33,975 nt of DNA from an uncultured Saprospiraceae bacterium (GTDB lineage Bacteria > Bacteroidota > Bacteroidia > Chitinophagales > Saprospiraceae). Below the pieces are notes generated by a model that saw only the letters and a list, made by a program, of their open reading frames with translations, was not told the origin of the DNA and did no database searches. The position numbers and the translations under genes were made by a program. The stretch spans positions 1 to 33,975 of the forward strand of contig CALLXF010000105.1 in assembly GCA_938015805.1 (NCBI GenBank). The letters run 5' to 3'. This document shows, piece after piece, positions 9,050-17,607 of the stretch (within the stretch, counting starts at the first letter, position 1; the number at the start of each line of letters is the position of its first letter).

Positions 9050-10900
9050 ATGATTAAACATGTCAAATTTTTTGGTTATTACTTTTTTGGATGGTTATCT
9101 TTTTTTTTCATTGCGAGAGGAATATTTTATTTCAGTAATTTTCAAATATTGGGAAGCCTTGAGAAAAAAACTGTTTTTTGGTCATTTATGCTCGGGTTAC
9201 GTTTGGATCTTTCATTGGTTAGTTATCTCATCGCATCAATCCTTTTATTAAGAATCATCACTTTGATATTCAATGGTCATTCTTTGTTTATTACCTTAAC
9301 TAAAACTATTACATTTTTATATGTTGCTATCGTCAATTTATTGGTTATTATCGATACATTGATATTTCCCCACTGGGGAATTAGGCTTGATTCCACTATT
9401 CTGATCTATTTGAACACCCCGATAGAAATGATGGCTTCTTTAAAAACAAGCCAATTATTGATTGCAACGATAATATACTTTTTAAGTATTTATCTTTCTT
9501 ATTTTTTCTTTCTTAACATTATTAATAGATTCATCTACAAGAATTCAAAATTTGAGTTTATTTTCTTTCTAATACTTTTGTTTTGTACAGTAATAGGAAT
9601 TAGAGGTGGACTACAGGAAATTCCAATTAATCAAAGCAATATTTATTTTTCTACAAATCAAAATGCCAATCACCTTGCGAACAATGGTATTTGGAATTTT
9701 GGTTATTCTTTCTTCAAAGGGATTCACAATAAAGAAAATCCTTATGTTCTTTTAGAAAAAAAAGAAGCAGAAAAAATTATATACTCAAGAATTGAAAATA
9801 TTAATAGTAAATATATTTTAGAAAGGAAAATTCTAAACAACTCTAATCCAAATATAATTTTAATCATTTGGGAAAGTCTAACAGCCAAAATAGTAAAGCC
9901 GTTAAATGGATATACAGATGTAACTCCTAATTTCAACCGACTTTGCAATGAAGGATTACTCTTTACTAATTTCTATGCCAATGGAGATAGAAGTGATAAA
10001 GGTTTAGTCTCCCTATTAAGTAGCTACTATCCACAATGTCAGAAAAGCATTATCAAAACACCAAGTAAAAGTAAAAGCTTACCTATCATTACTAAAACAT
10101 TTTCAGATGATGGTTATAATTGCAGTTTCTATTACGGAGGTGATTTAAATTTTGGTAATATGAATTCGTATCTTCTTAATGCAGGCTTAAATGAAATTAT
10201 TTCAGGATCGGATTTTGATAAAAACCAATGGAACAGTAAATGGGGCATACATGATCATATTGTTTTAGAAAGAGTTTTAAAAGACTTACAAAATGATAAA
10301 TCAAAACCTTTCTTTAAAACTATTTTTACATTGACAAGTCATGAACCCTATGAGTTTCCTGGAGAATCACAGTTTAAAGAGAATACGGAAATAGATCGAT
10401 TTAAAAGTGCTCATCATTATACAGATCATTCTATAAATCAATTTATAGATGTTGCGAAAAAGCAAGACTGGTGGAATAATACCTTAATTATTATTACCGC
10501 TGATCACGGACATAGATTACCAATGCATAAGGGAGATCATAATTCTCCTGTTAAATTTCATATTCCTATGTTATGGCTTGGAGGGGCTTTAGATAGTATT
10601 GGCATTGCTGATAATTTTGGATCACAAACAGATCTCAATTATACCTTATTAACAGAATTGGGTAAAAAAAATGAATTAATAAGTTTTCCGTTTTCTAAAA
10701 ATTTATTTTCAAGAAAAAAAATGGACTTTGCACACTATATTTTCAATAATGGATTTGGAATTATTGATTATAACGGCAATTGTGTTTATGACTATAATTC
10801 TAACAATATCTTAGAAGAAAGTGGATTGAATAAATATTCTAGAAGAAAATTAGGGCTTTCCTTTACGCAAGTTTTATTTGAAGACTATTTGAAAAGGTGA
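9050..10900 (+). CDS. LTA synthase-like membrane sulfatase-fold phosphotransferase
   Basis: 616 residues. The N-terminal half (about 1-190) carries about five transmembrane helices. The C-terminal half (about 265-560) is a sulfatase/alkaline phosphatase-superfamily domain of the LtaS type: IILIIWESLT holds the first metal-binding Glu, GDRSDKGLVSLLSS the presumed nucleophile region, TLTSHEPYEFPG and TADHGHRLPMHKGDHNSP (Asp485, His486) the other metal and substrate ligands. Relatives transfer phosphoglycerol or phosphoethanolamine from phospholipid to envelope glycans. Gram-negative Bacteroidota lack lipoteichoic acid, so the acceptor is unknown. Where relatives have Thr in the (K/R)T-D context, this protein has Ser315. 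Leu codon use differs from purS-rsmI: by hand count TTG is frequent and CTA rare. It is convergent with the 902-residue gene. Confidence 0.85.
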   Translation: MIKHVKFFGYYFFGWLSFFFIARGIFYFSNFQILGSLEKKTVFWSFMLGLRLDLSLVSYLIASILLLRIITLIFNGHSLFITLTKTITFLYVAIVNLLVIIDTLIFPHWGIRLDSTILIYLNTPIEMMASLKTSQLLIATIIYFLSIYLSYFFFLNIINRFIYKNSKFEFIFFLILLFCTVIGIRGGLQEIPINQSNIYFSTNQNANHLANNGIWNFGYSFFKGIHNKENPYVLLEKKEAEKIIYSRIENINSKYILERKILNNSNPNIILIIWESLTAKIVKPLNGYTDVTPNFNRLCNEGLLFTNFYANGDRSDKGLVSLLSSYYPQCQKSIIKTPSKSKSLPIITKTFSDDGYNCSFYYGGDLNFGNMNSYLLNAGLNEIISGSDFDKNQWNSKWGIHDHIVLERVLKDLQNDKSKPFFKTIFTLTSHEPYEFPGESQFKENTEIDRFKSAHHYTDHSINQFIDVAKKQDWWNNTLIIITADHGHRLPMHKGDHNSPVKFHIPMLWLGGALDSIGIADNFGSQTDLNYTLLTELGKKNELISFPFSKNLFSRKKMDFAHYIFNNGFGIIDYNGNCVYDYNSNNILEESGLNKYSRRKLGLSFTQVLFEDYLKR

Positions 10901-10902
10901 AA

Positions 10903-10935
10903 ATTTGGGAGAAATTAAATATATTTCTCCCAAAT
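10903..10935. terminator. Bidirectional intrinsic terminator
   Basis: Perfect 13-bp inverted repeat (arms 10903-10915 and 10923-10935, core TTTGGGAGAAA) with a 7-nt loop, lying exactly between two convergent stop codons (10900 on +, 10944 on -). A-rich and T-rich flanks suit termination in both directions, although no long U run follows. Confidence 0.75.
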
Positions 10936-10943
10936 AATATTAT

Positions 10944-13652
10944 TTATTTAACTACTTCAAAAACCCCTGAATATTTCTTGTTTTTATCAACATCAAAGAA
11001 GGTTACTGAATGAACACCCGTTATGAATCTATCTATATTTAATACATACTCATTAGATTTTTCATTCATAATACCTGTGTAATTTAAGTTCTGATTAGAA
11101 ATATTTGTTATTAAATACTTGCTAATACTCGAAAACGAATGTTTTATTCCGCTATTATCTACTAAATGAAATTTTACTGTTCCTAAAGAATTTATAATCG
11201 GATTTGGCATCGTACTAACTTTGATGATAGGATAATCATCATCACACATGTAGCGATATGGAAAAGTATGATTCTCGAGTTCTCCACAAGGTAAGAGAAC
11301 ATCAAATGTTACATTAAAATCAAAAAAAGGAGGCTCATGCAAAGGATTATTAATGTTTATTCCAAAATTTATATTGTTAGGATGTATCTCTTCATGAATA
11401 AAAACATCCCCTAAGACAGGTGGTGTACTAACCAAAGTGATATTAGGGTTCATTAAAACTAAATCTGAAATATTCGCCCCCCCTAGAGAAATTTGTATTC
11501 CTCCTCTACACGGATCACTTTCGAAATTAATACTATAATCTATATCTGACACGAATACTTCTAAGTCAAATACAATAACCCTTTCTTCTATACAAGAATC
11601 ATTTGAAACTTCTTTTGATGTTAGAATTAATTGTCCAGGACCATTTTCTAACCCTGAAACACTGATACCATCCAAAAAAATATTATCAATTTCTAAATTA
11701 GTAGAAACAGAAATATCATAGTTACTCAAATCGTCATTTTCAATATTGAAATAATAATCTCCACTCCCACAAAGCTCATTATCACCTAAAATCAAATCTT
11801 CCGTAGTTTGCCACATGGAGAGAGGCCCACTAGATATCTCTGTGCTTGGCGGATTAGTAGCCTCAATGTATGCAGGGTTTTGATACGGGTTTTCTAATAA
11901 ATTCATATATCCATTTTGTAATAAAACATTAATAAAATGAATAATATCCAAAGGACTTTGAACACTAGTCTGTATGTCATCACAATTATCCTGATTAGCG
12001 GATAGTGGTCCTCCATGACACCATTTAAAAAAGGATGAAGAGCCAGTGTTTGTACATTCAAACCCAATATTAGCCAATTCTTCTGGAGTGTAATCTCCGT
12101 CTAAAAAACAAGGAAGACTACAATCTGCATTAGTTAATTCTTCACAAATCAGAGGCAGCATATTATTTTCCCAACATTTTAAAGGGTTACCATAAGAATC
12201 TTCCAAACTAATTAAAGGGGAAGGAAGTTCTGGAATAGTATTATCACTAGGTTCAACACATTCAGAAAAGAATAAAAAGATATCATCTTTCTGATGTGGG
12301 TTGAAAATTAACTGTTCCAAAGTTGCAGTATGATAGTTTACTAAGGTTGAATAATTATACACATCAGGATAATTTGATCCCGTAACAATGGATTGTTTTA
12401 CCCATGTCCGTGTATCAAAGACGTTTGCAAGTCCATTGTCGATAATCGTTTTGAAAGAATTATAAGCAGTTTCTTGAAATAAACTAAATTGTCTATCATC
12501 GTCGTTTATATAATTATAAACGTCAACCATTCCTCTGTAAACAGCTGAAGTATTGGCACCAATATTTGCATCAAGTTTTTCATGTGGCCCTAAACCATAT
12601 TTCAATGAATGCATACTATCAAATGGTGAATTTGCTCCCGTTTCCGCTGTTTTAATTATTCCTTCCGCTATTTTCTGAGCTATATTCAATGGATATTCCC
12701 TACTAATTTGACCATTAGGACCTATTAACTCAACAAAAGCCCGTTTTGGAACAAATCTCTTGATATAAGACAATCCATAAAGTATTCCATTCATTTGATC
12801 CTGGCTCATAAAAATAAAATTACGAATGTCTAAATTAAACTTTACGTCACAAGGGTCAGTTGTTCCACAATTAAGCTCCTTTGTCCATTTATCATGTCCC
12901 AATGAACAGAGTCTTTGCCTATCAGTTTTAGAACCACAATCGTCACAAAATTGTTTTTGAGCAAAATTAAAAAATCGATTATAAGATCCAAAAGGTCCAT
13001 TTTGAATACATAAGTACTCTTCTTCTTCATTACAATCATTATTAACAGTAAACCCCCAAGGCATGTCATCTCTTAAAAACCATCCAGTGTATCCTGTTAC
13101 ATTTAAAGGAACATCTGGGTTTTTAGCCGTTTCATAACCACATAGCTGGGTTTCAGTTAAAAAAATATGAGTAATTCTATTAGCAGTCATATCAAGACGC
13201 CGATAGGCTTGAAGACATAAGAAAATTTTATTCAATGTAATCCTAGCATTATTCGTGTTGCCCGCTTTTAAGTGTAAATCATATTGCATACTTAAATTTG
13301 CCATAAGCTGACCTAAACTAATCGTGCAATCTGCACCTAAACCCACTCCGGATTGAAACTCATTACCACTTACAAGATTACCTGGTAAATTTATATGAGT
13401 AGCAGGAAGGGACATTCCTGCTTCCGAATATTGCAGCTTATCATCATTCCAAATTCCTATACCATCAGATGTTAAATTTCCATATTCATCTAAAGGAAAA
13501 TTAATAAAATGCTCTTCAAATTGGTTTTGATAATTCCAATATAAATCCATTATCTGATCTGCATTTTGATCAAGGCAGTTTTCAATAACTTGAGTAAACC
13601 CACTATTGAAAAATACTAATAAAGTAAAAAGGATAAAATATAATTTTCTCAT
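10944..13652 (-). CDS. Unrecognised large secreted protein with T9SS type A tail
   Basis: 902 residues. Residues 1-20 are a signal peptide (LYFILFTLLVFFNSGFTQ). I do not recognise the central region. Residues about 25-470 look largely alpha-helical and are rich in Cys, Trp and aromatic residues, with segments such as GWFLRDDMPWGF and SQDQMNGILYGLSYIKRFVP. Paired cysteines (FCDDCGSK and others) suggest disulfides or metal sites. Residues about 600-800 look beta-rich. The C-terminal 85 residues (MPNPIINSLGTVKFHLVD, then a beta-rich ending in SGVFEVVK) resemble a divergent T9SS type A sorting domain. Placement beside the LTA-like gene may be coincidental. An enzyme with a helical toroid fold is one possibility I cannot establish. 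Confidence 0.75.
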   Translation of the reverse strand: MRKLYFILFTLLVFFNSGFTQVIENCLDQNADQIMDLYWNYQNQFEEHFINFPLDEYGNLTSDGIGIWNDDKLQYSEAGMSLPATHINLPGNLVSGNEFQSGVGLGADCTISLGQLMANLSMQYDLHLKAGNTNNARITLNKIFLCLQAYRRLDMTANRITHIFLTETQLCGYETAKNPDVPLNVTGYTGWFLRDDMPWGFTVNNDCNEEEEYLCIQNGPFGSYNRFFNFAQKQFCDDCGSKTDRQRLCSLGHDKWTKELNCGTTDPCDVKFNLDIRNFIFMSQDQMNGILYGLSYIKRFVPKRAFVELIGPNGQISREYPLNIAQKIAEGIIKTAETGANSPFDSMHSLKYGLGPHEKLDANIGANTSAVYRGMVDVYNYINDDDRQFSLFQETAYNSFKTIIDNGLANVFDTRTWVKQSIVTGSNYPDVYNYSTLVNYHTATLEQLIFNPHQKDDIFLFFSECVEPSDNTIPELPSPLISLEDSYGNPLKCWENNMLPLICEELTNADCSLPCFLDGDYTPEELANIGFECTNTGSSSFFKWCHGGPLSANQDNCDDIQTSVQSPLDIIHFINVLLQNGYMNLLENPYQNPAYIEATNPPSTEISSGPLSMWQTTEDLILGDNELCGSGDYYFNIENDDLSNYDISVSTNLEIDNIFLDGISVSGLENGPGQLILTSKEVSNDSCIEERVIVFDLEVFVSDIDYSINFESDPCRGGIQISLGGANISDLVLMNPNITLVSTPPVLGDVFIHEEIHPNNINFGININNPLHEPPFFDFNVTFDVLLPCGELENHTFPYRYMCDDDYPIIKVSTMPNPIINSLGTVKFHLVDNSGIKHSFSSISKYLITNISNQNLNYTGIMNEKSNEYVLNIDRFITGVHSVTFFDVDKNKKYSGVFEVVK

Positions 13653-13757
13653 TTTTTGTGATTTTGTGATTTTGTATATCTCTTTTTGATAACTGACATT
13701 GTTTTGTGTTTTTAATATTAAACAATTACTACCAATTAACTTATCTTAATGTCTGCT

Positions 13758-13768
13758 GGGGGGGGGGG
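13758..13768. repeat. G11 mononucleotide tract
   Basis: Eleven consecutive G bases in an otherwise AT-rich intergenic stretch, about 105 bp upstream of the start of the 902-residue secreted protein and about 107 bp before the DUF2807-like frame opens. It could be a slippage-prone (phase-variable) promoter element or a sequence or assembly artefact. Confidence 0.9.
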
Positions 13769-13874
13769 AAGTCTAATTTGTTCTGAAATCATCTTTGTGT
13801 ATCAAGTCCTAAATTATGTGTAGCAGTGAACTAAATTCCACTCTGATTCTTTCAAGTATGATAAAGTATTATAA

Positions 13875-14453
13875 GAATGTCAAATTTTATGCCGGAAAAA
13901 GTATGAACCCTTTGAATATCAGAAATCAAATAAGGTATTTAGCTCTGTAATAGAAGTAGAAATATATAAAGGGAAGAAGAATTACGTAGAAATCAACGTA
14001 GAAAATATTCTTATTACAGATATTACAAGTAGCATTTCTCAAGGAATATTAAAGCTCGAGCTAGCAGATAAAAAATATGAAAATATAAAGGCTCTAGTAA
14101 AGATCTATGTCGATTATTTACAATCGATCAAAGGTTACACTGCCTCTAGTTTTAAAATGAAAGATCTACTTGAGATCGATCGGTTAAAGATCGATTTAAA
14201 TTCGACATGTAGTGATTTTCTAAATCTTAATGTAAAAAACGTGAACGTGGATTTAGATTCGGTACGCCACCTAGAAGTAGAGAGTTTCTGTGATTTACTA
14301 GAGACTTATATCAAATCTACATCAAAACTCAACGCTTACGAGCTAGTCACAAAGAACGCTTCGGTTGAGATATCTAGTATCGCCTTCGCAAAAATAAATA
14401 TAAGTGATGACCTGAGTATCCAAGCCTCATCCATGCCTAAAGTTTTTTATTAA
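13875..14453 (+). pseudogene. 5'-truncated DUF2807 (GIN/auto-transporter adhesin-like) frame
   Basis: From the in-frame stop at 13872 the frame is open for 192 codons to TAA at 14451-14453. There is no ATG, GTG or TTG until Met at 14157, which would leave only 98 residues and begin inside the repeat fold. The translation from about 13923 (NKVFSSVIEVEIYKGKKNYV, then ILITDITSSISQGILKLEL and the regular beta-helical ladder LNLNVKNVNVDLDSVRHLEV) fits DUF2807, which normally starts with a signal peptide, absent here. I therefore read it as a remnant that lost its 5' end, or as a gene with an upstream frameshift. Leu codon use (many CTA) looks native. The flanking LTA-like/902-residue block may be what displaced the 5' end; this is inference. 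Confidence 0.6.
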
Positions 14454-14677
14454 GTAGCCTAAAAACTTACAAGAAACCAGCATGGCGGAGATAAAGAAAG
14501 TTAGCGGAGATATAAAAAAATGAAGTAGGTTGTTGTTTGAGATAAAATATAAAGATTATTTTCTATAATTTAATTATTAACAGTAATAATTAGCTAGAGC
14601 TTAAAATCCCATAAACTGAATTTATAAACACTAGGTAGCTAAATACTATCAAAATAATAGACTGTCTTTAGACCTTC

Positions 14678-16081
14678 CTAAATATGCATCGGTCGATTTT
14701 CGAAAGCAGCTAGTGCGGCTTCTTTTACAGCCTCAGTGTATGTCGGATGTGGATGACAGATACGTGCCATATCCTCTGCCGAACCTCTAAACTCCATAAG
14801 TGCAACTGCCTCCATAATGACATCAGCGACTCTAGCTCCGATCATATGAACACCGAGTAGCTCATCAGTATTTTTATCAGCAAGCACTTTTACAAAACCT
14901 GCAGTATCCATACTGGCTCTAGCTCTTCCTAATGCCTTGAATGGAAATTTACCAACTTTATATTCTATACCAGCAGCTTTTAGTTCTTCCTCTGTTTTAC
15001 CGACCGCAGAAACCTCAGGCCATGTATAAACTACACCCGGTATTAGATTATAATCGATATGCGGTTTTTGTCCAGCGATATATTCTGCTACGTAAACACC
15101 CTCATCCTCTGCTTTATGTGCAAGCATCGCTCCTTTGATCACATCACCGATCGCAAAAATTCCTGAAACATTAGTTTCTAAGTGATGATTAGTTTCGATA
15201 CGTCCTCTATCGTCTAAAGCGATACCGACATTTTCTAACCCTAATCCTTCTGTATACGGTCTTCTTCCTATCGCGATAAGACAGTAATCCGCTTTGATAT
15301 TAAAGGTATCTTCACTATCCCTTTTTTGTACCGATACATTGACAGAAGTCTTAGAAGCCTTTACATCTGTTACTTTATGTTTAAGATGGAATTTTATACC
15401 GATTTTTTTAAGAGATCTTTGCATCTCTTTTGCGAGATCTTTATCCATTCCACCGAGTAATTTATCTTGGAATTCTACTACCTCTACTTCTGTTCCTAAT
15501 CTTGCAAATACACTTCCTAACTCTAGACCTATAACTCCACCGCCGACGACAACCATTCTTTTTGGAAGCTTATCTATATTAAGTGCTTCTGTAGAGGTAA
15601 TTACTCTTTTCTTATCGTAATTAAAAGCAGCAGGAGTGATCGGCTTAGATCCTGTGGCTATGATTATTTTATCTGTTACTAGTTCTGTCGCTTTACCATC
15701 TGCAGCAGCAACTGTAACTGTATTTTTATCCTTTATTGATCCTACGCCTACATGCACATCAATATTATTTTTTTTCATCAGGTATGATACACCGTCACAA
15801 GTCTGAGTTACCACATCAGACTTACGTTTTATCATCTGCTTCATATCCAGTTTAAGACTCCCTACACCTATTCCATGCGCCTCAAAACTATGAGCCGCAT
15901 TATGGTAATGCTCAGAGGAATCTAATAAAGCCTTAGACGGAATACATCCAACATTAAGACATGTTCCTCCTAGCGTGCTATATTTCTCTATAATTGCCGT
16001 TTTAAATCCTAGTTGTGCTGCTCTAATAGCTGCTACATATCCTCCCGGTCCTGATCCGATTACGGTAACATCGTACTTCAT
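14678..16081 (-). CDS. lpdA: Dihydrolipoyl dehydrogenase (E3)
   Basis: 467 residues, normal length. The FAD-binding Rossmann motif is VIGSGPGGYVAAIRAAQLG (residues 7-25) and the redox disulfide is in GGTCLNVGCIPSK (Cys41, Cys46). The NAD-binding Rossmann motif VVVGGGVIGLELGSVFARLG lies in the middle and FAIGDVIKGAMLAHKAEDEG further on. The C-terminal dimer domain has the catalytic HPHPTYTE (His445, Glu450). It reoxidises dihydrolipoamide of the pyruvate, 2-oxoglutarate or branched-chain dehydrogenase complexes, or of the glycine cleavage system, passing electrons to NAD+. No E1 or E2 gene is present. It starts 6 bp after ricT ends and is probably the last gene of the holB-ricT-lpdA unit. Confidence 0.95.
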   Translation of the reverse strand: MKYDVTVIGSGPGGYVAAIRAAQLGFKTAIIEKYSTLGGTCLNVGCIPSKALLDSSEHYHNAAHSFEAHGIGVGSLKLDMKQMIKRKSDVVTQTCDGVSYLMKKNNIDVHVGVGSIKDKNTVTVAAADGKATELVTDKIIIATGSKPITPAAFNYDKKRVITSTEALNIDKLPKRMVVVGGGVIGLELGSVFARLGTEVEVVEFQDKLLGGMDKDLAKEMQRSLKKIGIKFHLKHKVTDVKASKTSVNVSVQKRDSEDTFNIKADYCLIAIGRRPYTEGLGLENVGIALDDRGRIETNHHLETNVSGIFAIGDVIKGAMLAHKAEDEGVYVAEYIAGQKPHIDYNLIPGVVYTWPEVSAVGKTEEELKAAGIEYKVGKFPFKALGRARASMDTAGFVKVLADKNTDELLGVHMIGARVADVIMEAVALMEFRGSAEDMARICHPHPTYTEAVKEAALAAFENRPMHI

Positions 16082-16087
16082 AAAATT

Positions 16088-17587
16088 CTAATTCTTATTA
16101 TTGCTTTGATCCGATTTATTCGGATTTGGTTTAGCTGATTTATTATGTTGCGGTTTGTTATTCTGAGGTTTATTAGCTTGTCCTTTATTAGACGAACGAT
16201 TAGACTTAGGTCTTGTATTTTGAGAAGCCTTATTTACAGGTTTCTTAGTTTGTGGTTTTCCTTCTGGTCCTTTGCTACTTTGAGCATTTCCACTTTGCGG
16301 CTTATCTCCTTGTGCCTTATTAGGATTAGGTTTTGCACTACGCTGGTTTTTATTACGATTGTTTCTATTACCTCTAGGTTTTGATTTAGGTTTATCAGCA
16401 TTAGTATCTGCTTTACTTTCAGGCTTACGTGGACCTCTTTTTGAATTTGGCTTACGCGAATTTCTTTTTTTATTTTTTCCCTTACGACGTTTTACATCAG
16501 GCAACTGTATTACATCTGTCATCTCATCAGCTGCAAAAGTAATATCCTCGGCAGCCATTTCCTCGTACTCTTTTACTGGGAATAAATCTTCAGGTTTTTC
16601 TCCTTCTTTATTAAGTTTGATTATTTCTTTTACTCTATCCACACCTACTGCGACGATGGGACTTCTTCCCTTTTTTACGACGTAAGCAAAATACATGATC
16701 CTTTTAAAAATATCAATTTTAATGAGCTGAGCCTTTCCTTTTTCTGTATGGATGTAATCTGCTTTTTTAGGAAAATCTTCAATGGCATCTAAATATGTAT
16801 CTAACTCATAATTAAGACAACACTTTAATCTTCCACACTGACCAGAAAGTTTTGATTGATTAATAGCAATATTTTGATATCTAGCTGCTGTTGTAGATAC
16901 AGACTGAAAGTCAGATAACCACGTCGAACAACACAACTCTCTTCCACACGATCCGATCCCACCGATCAAGGCAGATTCCTGACGAGAACCTATCTGTCTC
17001 ATTTCTACTTTTACTCTAAATTCCTTTGCATAATTTCTAACCAACTCTCTAAAATCTATTCTGCCATTTGCCGTGTAGTAAAACGTAGCTTTTCTCTTAT
17101 CACCTCTATATTCTACCTCTCCTAGTTTTAAATCTAGATCAAGTGTTCTTGCAATCGCACGACCTCTTATTAGTGTATTTTTTTCTAATCCTCTCGCTTC
17201 TTCTAATTTTTCTAGGTCTCTATGATTTGCTCTACGGACGATTTTTTTATCGATTCCAGACTGACCAACAGATTTTTTCCGCATCTGTGCTCTTACAAGC
17301 TCGCCAGATAAACTGATACGACCGACATCATATCCCCCGTCATCATCTACAACTACCATATCTCCTGTAGTATAGGCAGCTGGATTATCATTTATAAAAA
17401 AGTTTTTTCTAGCTCCTTTTTTAAAACTTACTTCTACGTATTTAAAAGCATAAGGATCTGGAATATCCAGATGGTTAAGCCAGTCAAAAGTGTTCATTTT
17501 ATTGCATGATCCGGAGGTACAGTGGCCTTTGTCACCACATCCCTGAGGAACCCCATTTTTAGTCGTACTGCATGATCCACATCCCAT
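16088..17587 (-). CDS. ricT: PSP1-domain protein RicT (YaaT-like) with long basic tail
   Basis: 499 residues. The N-terminus is Cys-rich (MGCGSCSTTKNGVPQGCG, and Cys also at about 23, 28). The PSP1 core (about 45-300) contains the paired cysteine signature GIGSCGRELCCSTWL and GQCGRLKCCLNYE, which in Bacillus RicT binds [4Fe-4S] within the RicAFT complex that influences RNase Y. No RicA or RicF partner is visible. Residues about 365-499 are a low-complexity tail rich in Lys, Asn, Pro, Gln, Arg and Ser, in which SAKPNPNK occurs twice; this is typically disordered and could bind RNA. holB lies 20 bp upstream and lpdA 6 bp downstream. In flavobacteria I know of, gldH follows this gene; here lpdA does. 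Confidence 0.88.
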   Translation of the reverse strand: MGCGSCSTTKNGVPQGCGDKGHCTSGSCNKMNTFDWLNHLDIPDPYAFKYVEVSFKKGARKNFFINDNPAAYTTGDMVVVDDDGGYDVGRISLSGELVRAQMRKKSVGQSGIDKKIVRRANHRDLEKLEEARGLEKNTLIRGRAIARTLDLDLKLGEVEYRGDKRKATFYYTANGRIDFRELVRNYAKEFRVKVEMRQIGSRQESALIGGIGSCGRELCCSTWLSDFQSVSTTAARYQNIAINQSKLSGQCGRLKCCLNYELDTYLDAIEDFPKKADYIHTEKGKAQLIKIDIFKRIMYFAYVVKKGRSPIVAVGVDRVKEIIKLNKEGEKPEDLFPVKEYEEMAAEDITFAADEMTDVIQLPDVKRRKGKNKKRNSRKPNSKRGPRKPESKADTNADKPKSKPRGNRNNRNKNQRSAKPNPNKAQGDKPQSGNAQSSKGPEGKPQTKKPVNKASQNTRPKSNRSSNKGQANKPQNNKPQHNKSAKPNPNKSDQSNNKN

Positions 17588-17607
17588 TATTACTACGTTT
17601 ATATATA

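Noticed and set aside
13857-13949. 30-codon frame starting ATG 13857 as the missing start of the DUF2807 gene
   Set aside because: It is in a different frame, lacks a signal peptide and ends in TAA with no DUF2807 likeness, so joining it would need a frameshift I cannot support.
14454-14677. Terminator or RNA gene between the DUF2807 remnant and lpdA
   Set aside because: I see no stable hairpin with a T run on either strand and no open frame of note.
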